A DNA stretch of 64,000 nt from Paenibacillus sp. E222 (GTDB lineage: Bacteria; Bacillota; Bacilli; Paenibacillales; Paenibacillaceae). How positions within the stretch are numbered: the first letter of the stretch is position 1; each line of letters opens with the position of its first letter. The translations under genes and the position numbers were made by a program. A model generated the notes under the pieces. The model ran no database searches. It worked only from the letters and a program-made list of their open reading frames with translations, and had not been told where the DNA came from. Location: contig NZ_CP058552.1 of NCBI RefSeq assembly GCF_013401555.1, forward strand, positions 2,542,001 to 2,606,000, given 5' to 3'. Below, one piece after another: positions 60,900 to 64,000 of the stretch.

Positions 60900-61643
60900 A
60901 TGGGTAAATCATTCGATCTGTCATTGGTTCTGGATTTCATCCCTGAACTGCTGCGATATTTGCATATTACACTGATTGTACTGGGTGGTTCCATTGTGCT
61001 CGGTCTGGTGGGCGGTGTGCTTCTGGCGGTTCCGAGGTTATACCGGATTCCGGTGCTGAGCCAGCTCGCTACCCTGTATGTCTCTTTCATGCGGGGCACA
61101 CCGATTCTCATCAAGTTGTTTCTGGTCTATTACGGATTACCCGAACTGCTCAAGCCAATAGGAGTCGATCTATCCAGGACCGATCCGCTGGTATTCGTCA
61201 TCGTGACTTATGCGCTAAGTGATGCAGCGTCCTTTGCCGAAATCTTTCGCGGAGCTGTGCGCAGTGTGGACAAGGGCCAGACGGAAGCAGCTTATGCTGC
61301 GGGCTTGACCACGTTTCAGTCTTTTCGGCGCATTGTGGTCCCGCAGGCACTCATTGTTGCTTTTCCGAATATGGCGAATACGTTGATTGGCTCGTTAAAG
61401 GATACGTCACTTGCTTTTTCGATTGGGGTCATGGACATGGTGGGCAGGGGCCAAACCCTGATCTCGGCTACATCGCATGCTCTTGAAGTGTATATCAGTC
61501 TGTCGGTTGTCTACTATGTTATCGTGCTTGTACTTGAAAAAGGGTTTGCTCTCGCAGAACGCAGACTCCAGCGTCACGAACGTAAGAAGGAAGTCCGCGG
61601 GCCAGCGGTAAGAGCTGAACGCCTGAAACGAATAGCGGGGTGA
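60900..61643 (+). CDS. Amino-acid ABC transporter permease (TcyL-like)
   Basis: 247 residues. HisM/GlnP-type membrane domain: five helices, FMRGTPILIKLFLVYYGLPELL, and the ATPase loop EAAYAAGLTTFQSFRRIVVPQALIVAFPNMAN. Partner of the next gene. A basic C-terminal tail (ERRLQRHERKKEVRG) lies in the cytoplasm. Confidence 0.88.
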   Translation: MGKSFDLSLVLDFIPELLRYLHITLIVLGGSIVLGLVGGVLLAVPRLYRIPVLSQLATLYVSFMRGTPILIKLFLVYYGLPELLKPIGVDLSRTDPLVFVIVTYALSDAASFAEIFRGAVRSVDKGQTEAAYAAGLTTFQSFRRIVVPQALIVAFPNMANTLIGSLKDTSLAFSIGVMDMVGRGQTLISATSHALEVYISLSVVYYVIVLVLEKGFALAERRLQRHERKKEVRGPAVRAERLKRIAG

Positions 61644-61647
61644 GCGC

Positions 61648-62358
61648 ATGTCTATTGATTTCAACTTTATCTACACCTCTTTCTTCCAGATTCTAAAGGC
61701 ATTGCCACTGACACTCGTCATTACGATTGTACCGTTGATCGCAGGCTTCGGCATTGGTCTGGCTACTGCTTTAATCCGAATCTATAAGGTTCCCTGGGTC
61801 TACCGGATCGCTGATTTCTATGTTTCGTTTTTTCGGGGGACACCGATGCTGATGCACTTGTTTCTAATCTATTACGGGATTCCGTTGATCATCGACAAGC
61901 TGGCTGCCAGGTACGGCTGGGCCTTTCAGTCTTCTTCCATCCCGATTCTGGTGTTCGTGCTCATTGCCTTCTCGTTGACTGCGGGATCTTATATGTCGGA
62001 GATTATTCGTTCCGGTATTCTTGCAGTGGATACCGGGCAGATGGAAGCTGCACATGCCGTGGGCATGAGTACCTCCCAGGCAATGAGACGCATTATTTTA
62101 CCGCAGGCGGTGGGTGCGGTTCTGCCGAATCTGTGCAGCATGTTTGTTGGTTTCCTGCATGGATCAACACTTGCATTTACCGTATCACAGATGGATATTC
62201 TCGGGAAAGCGGACGTGGTGGCTTCGGTTAGTCTGAAATTTCTGGAGGCTTTCATTGCTGCCGCATTGATCTATTGGGGTCTGACGGTGATTGTCGAACG
62301 GATTACAGCTTTGCTGGAACGCAGAGTTGCCGTGTACAGCAAAGGAGGAGTGTCATGA
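61648..62358 (+). CDS. Amino-acid ABC transporter permease (TcyM-like)
   Basis: 236 residues. The second HisM-type permease: [22 protein letters not shown] and [32 protein letters not shown]. It forms a heterodimeric channel with the previous protein, 4 bp upstream. Overlaps the ATPase gene by 4 nt. Confidence 0.88.
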   Translation: MSIDFNFIYTSFFQILKALPLTLVITIVPLIAGFGIGLATALIRIYKVPWVYRIADFYVSFFRGTPMLMHLFLIYYGIPLIIDKLAARYGWAFQSSSIPILVFVLIAFSLTAGSYMSEIIRSGILAVDTGQMEAAHAVGMSTSQAMRRIILPQAVGAVLPNLCSMFVGFLHGSTLAFTVSQMDILGKADVVASVSLKFLEAFIAAALIYWGLTVIVERITALLERRVAVYSKGGVS

Positions 62359-63107
62359 TATCACTGACGAATATACACAAATCTTTTGGTCAGCAGGAAG
62401 TGTTGAAAGGTATTGATCTGACTGTGGAGCAGGGGGATGTTGTTGCTATTCTTGGACCGAGCGGGTCCGGCAAAACGACATTGCTGCGCTGTGTGAATTT
62501 TCTTGAACGTGCCGATGAGGGCAAGGTACAGATCAGCGGATTAACCGTAGACTGTAAGTATGCCCGTAAACATGACATTGTGCAGTTGCGGCGAAAAACG
62601 GCGATGGTGTTCCAGCATTATAACCTGTTCAAACATAAAACAGTGCTGGATAACGTAACGGAAGGGTTAATCATCGCCCAGAAAATGTCCAAAGCCGATG
62701 CTCGTGAACGAGCCTTGCGTGTACTTGAACAAGTAGGTCTGTCCGCCAAAATCAATGAGTATCCCAGCATGCTGTCAGGTGGACAGCAGCAGCGGGTAGG
62801 CATTGCTCGGGCGCTGGCACTGAATCCAGAGGTCATTCTGTTCGATGAACCAACCTCGGCGCTTGATCCAGAACTTGTAGGTGAGGTGCTGTCGGTCATT
62901 CGATCGATTGCCCAGGAAGGCATCACCATGATTGTTGTCACCCATGAAATGGGTTTTGCCCGCGAGGTGGCGAATCGAGTTGTATTCATGGATGGGGGTT
63001 CCGTAGTGGAAGAAGGGACACCGGAGGACGTATTTGTGCGGCCCAAACAGGAACGTACTCGCCAATTCCTCAGCCGTTACTCATCCGATTGGAGTTACGT
63101 CATCTGA
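62355..63107 (+). CDS. Amino-acid ABC transporter ATP-binding protein (TcyN-like)
   Basis: 250 residues. Walker [12 protein letters not shown], signature LSGGQQQRV, Walker [15 protein letters not shown]-loop VVTHEM: a complete polar amino-acid importer ATPase. Powers the two permeases before it. ATG 62355 has AAAGGAGG upstream and overlaps the previous stop (ATGA); a longer frame from 62274 is not supported. Confidence 0.9.
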   Translation: MISLTNIHKSFGQQEVLKGIDLTVEQGDVVAILGPSGSGKTTLLRCVNFLERADEGKVQISGLTVDCKYARKHDIVQLRRKTAMVFQHYNLFKHKTVLDNVTEGLIIAQKMSKADARERALRVLEQVGLSAKINEYPSMLSGGQQQRVGIARALALNPEVILFDEPTSALDPELVGEVLSVIRSIAQEGITMIVVTHEMGFAREVANRVVFMDGGSVVEEGTPEDVFVRPKQERTRQFLSRYSSDWSYVI

Positions 63108-63139
63108 CGATATAGGCGCAAGCTGGAGTAACTGACGAT

Positions 63140-63189
63140 CCCGGCCCGGCATATGCTGTAGCAGGCAAATGCTGATAGGCCGGGTTTTT
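63140..63189 (+). terminator. Terminator of the cystine-type importer operon
   Basis: CCCGGCC (63140-63146) pairs with GGCCGGG (63178-63184) and five T residues follow; the loop is 31 nt, with an inner CATATGCTGTAGCAGGCAAATG region that may pair. Confidence 0.7.
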
Positions 63190-63228
63190 CTATGGGTGAA
63201 GCAGGCCGTGACGGTAAGGAGGAGGACC

Positions 63229-63516
63229 ATGCAGAGCAAAATCGATGAAATACTCACACATATTGCACATTCTCACCAGCAGGTTGCGCGTGTACTGGAT
63301 GCCAAACGTCAAGTCGCTGTGCGCATGTCTGAAATCATCAATCATTTGCCGGATATTGAACCGGAGCTGGATGGCGTTGACGGTCTGCTGGATAGCTCGG
63401 GACAAATCAACAAAAGCATCATCTCCTATTTGGGAGGCCTGGCAGACCTGGAAGAAGCCGTAGCCGAAACGCTGACCCAGGTGATGCGGGAGATGGCGAG
63501 TCAAGAGGAAGAATAA
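63229..63516 (+). CDS. Small helical protein of unknown function, paralogue 1
   Basis: 95 residues, acidic, no signal or membrane segment. It opens IDEILTHIAHSHQQVARVLDAKRQVA, with heptad-like spacing suggesting a coiled coil, and has a hydrophobic stretch KSIISYLGGLADLEEAV. The IxHSxQxxARxLD motif returns in the gene at 63875. RBS AAGGAGGAGG precedes ATG 63229. First of at least three linked genes; I do not recognise the function. Confidence 0.65.
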   Translation: MQSKIDEILTHIAHSHQQVARVLDAKRQVAVRMSEIINHLPDIEPELDGVDGLLDSSGQINKSIISYLGGLADLEEAVAETLTQVMREMASQEEE

Positions 63517-63533
63517 GCCCGGAAGGCGGGTGA

Positions 63534-63878
63534 ATGGACATGAGCAGAGAACAAAGTCTCATACTGATGCTGGATGCAGCCGCCAAGATGCAGTGGAATA
63601 TTGCCCTCATTTTGGAGGCCAAGGCGATTGAAGCCGAGAAGGTAAGGAACTGGGCGTTAAATCATTTGAATGGTGAGGCTTTTCTGACGCATAGCGATCA
63701 GGTGGCAGAGCCTCTCAAAATGCATGATCAGCTGGTGGAAATACTGGAAGGATTGACCCGAATGGAAACCGGATTATGCAACAACCTGAAGGCTATCATG
63801 GTGCAGAACGATGGTGAAGAAGGCGGCATGGATGGTGGCATGTTTGGCGGTATGGATATGGGGGATCTCGGAAAATGA
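63534..63878 (+). CDS. Small helical protein with Met/Gly-rich tail
   Basis: 114 residues. EQSLILMLDAAAKMQWNIALILEAKAIEAEKV is a predicted helix related in pattern to its neighbours; the C-terminus is low-complexity and Met/Gly-rich (EEGGMDGGMFGGMDMGDLGK). Unknown function. It lies 17 bp after paralogue 1 and overlaps the next gene by 4 nt, so the set is an operon. Confidence 0.65.
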   Translation: MDMSREQSLILMLDAAAKMQWNIALILEAKAIEAEKVRNWALNHLNGEAFLTHSDQVAEPLKMHDQLVEILEGLTRMETGLCNNLKAIMVQNDGEEGGMDGGMFGGMDMGDLGK

Positions 63879-64000
63879 GTCTGTTGCGGCGTGAGCAGGA
63901 AGCGAAACTGTCCCTCATTGAGTCCATTGCACACAGTCAGCAGGCGCTCGCCCGCATTCTGGACAGTGTGGCCAGCGTGTCTGCCCACTCGGAAGTATCC
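63875..64000 (+). CDS. Small helical protein, paralogue 2, cut by the window edge
   Basis: The first 42 residues: MSLLRREQEAKLSLIESIAH followed by SQQALARILDSVASVSAHSE. The ESIAHSQQALARILD part matches HIAHSHQQVARVLD of the gene at 63229. Start overlaps the previous stop (ATGA). Continues past 64000. Confidence 0.6.
   Translation, partial: MSLLRREQEAKLSLIESIAHSQQALARILDSVASVSAHSEVS

Overview
The window looks like chromosomal DNA of a spore-forming, Gram-positive bacterium, most probably Paenibacillus. The reasons are strong AGGAGG-type ribosome binding sites, sigma-A promoters, a YjcZ-type sporulation micro-protein, a YheC/YheD coat-associated protein, a giant repeat protein that ends like the Paenibacillus WIAG-tail proteins, and an opine-metallophore (staphylopine/bacillopaline-type) cluster. 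No tRNA, rRNA, prophage, transposase or CRISPR array was recognised.

Layout. 1-12.8 kb holds ordinary chromosomal genes: a secreted protein of unknown function, a DEAD-box helicase, ecsAB, an aminotransferase, a divergent PNPOx-family/MocR-type regulator pair, an AraC regulator, psd and a YheC/D gene. 13.2-27.8 kb holds a 1743-residue protein made almost entirely of ten-residue repeats, an M4 protease on the opposite strand, and a six-gene cassette of glycosyltransferases plus a sugar-phosphate nucleotidyltransferase. I infer a spore-surface glycoprotein system. 28.0-37.8 kb looks like an organosulfur scavenging cluster resembling the B. subtilis ytm/ytn locus: glutaredoxin, YtnJ-like and YtmO-like monooxygenases, a peptide-type ABC importer without ATPases, an FMN reductase, a LysR regulator and an M20 amidohydrolase. 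A frameshifted ATPase remnant follows. 38.2-49.1 kb is a complete metallophore cluster, cntKLM-ABCDF-E plus a second exporter, behind a Zur-box promoter. 49.4-55.2 kb is a second Zur-box operon for zinc starvation: zagA/yciC, zinc-free rpsN, an FAD oxidoreductase with a Cys-rich tail, a FeoB-like transporter, a DUF3024 protein and folE2. 55.3-58.5 kb holds a regulator and modAB without modC. 58.6-63.1 kb holds a GNAT gene, an orphan gene and a Tcy-type cystine ABC importer that shares an operator-like sequence with the sulfur cluster. The window ends in a run of small paralogous proteins.

Most striking is a dispersed 120-270 bp structured element, present five times (1449, 38267, 41549, 49242, 56390). 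Every copy lies just upstream of a gene and points the same way as that gene; four of the five genes concern metals. One diverged copy keeps the same hairpins with compensating base changes. It may be a leader RNA or a MITE that became one.

How the parts fit: under zinc limitation the two Zur boxes would release metallophore synthesis, export and uptake together with zinc-sparing replacements (FolE2, S14) and a metallochaperone. The sulfur cluster and the Tcy importer would be co-induced through the shared motif.
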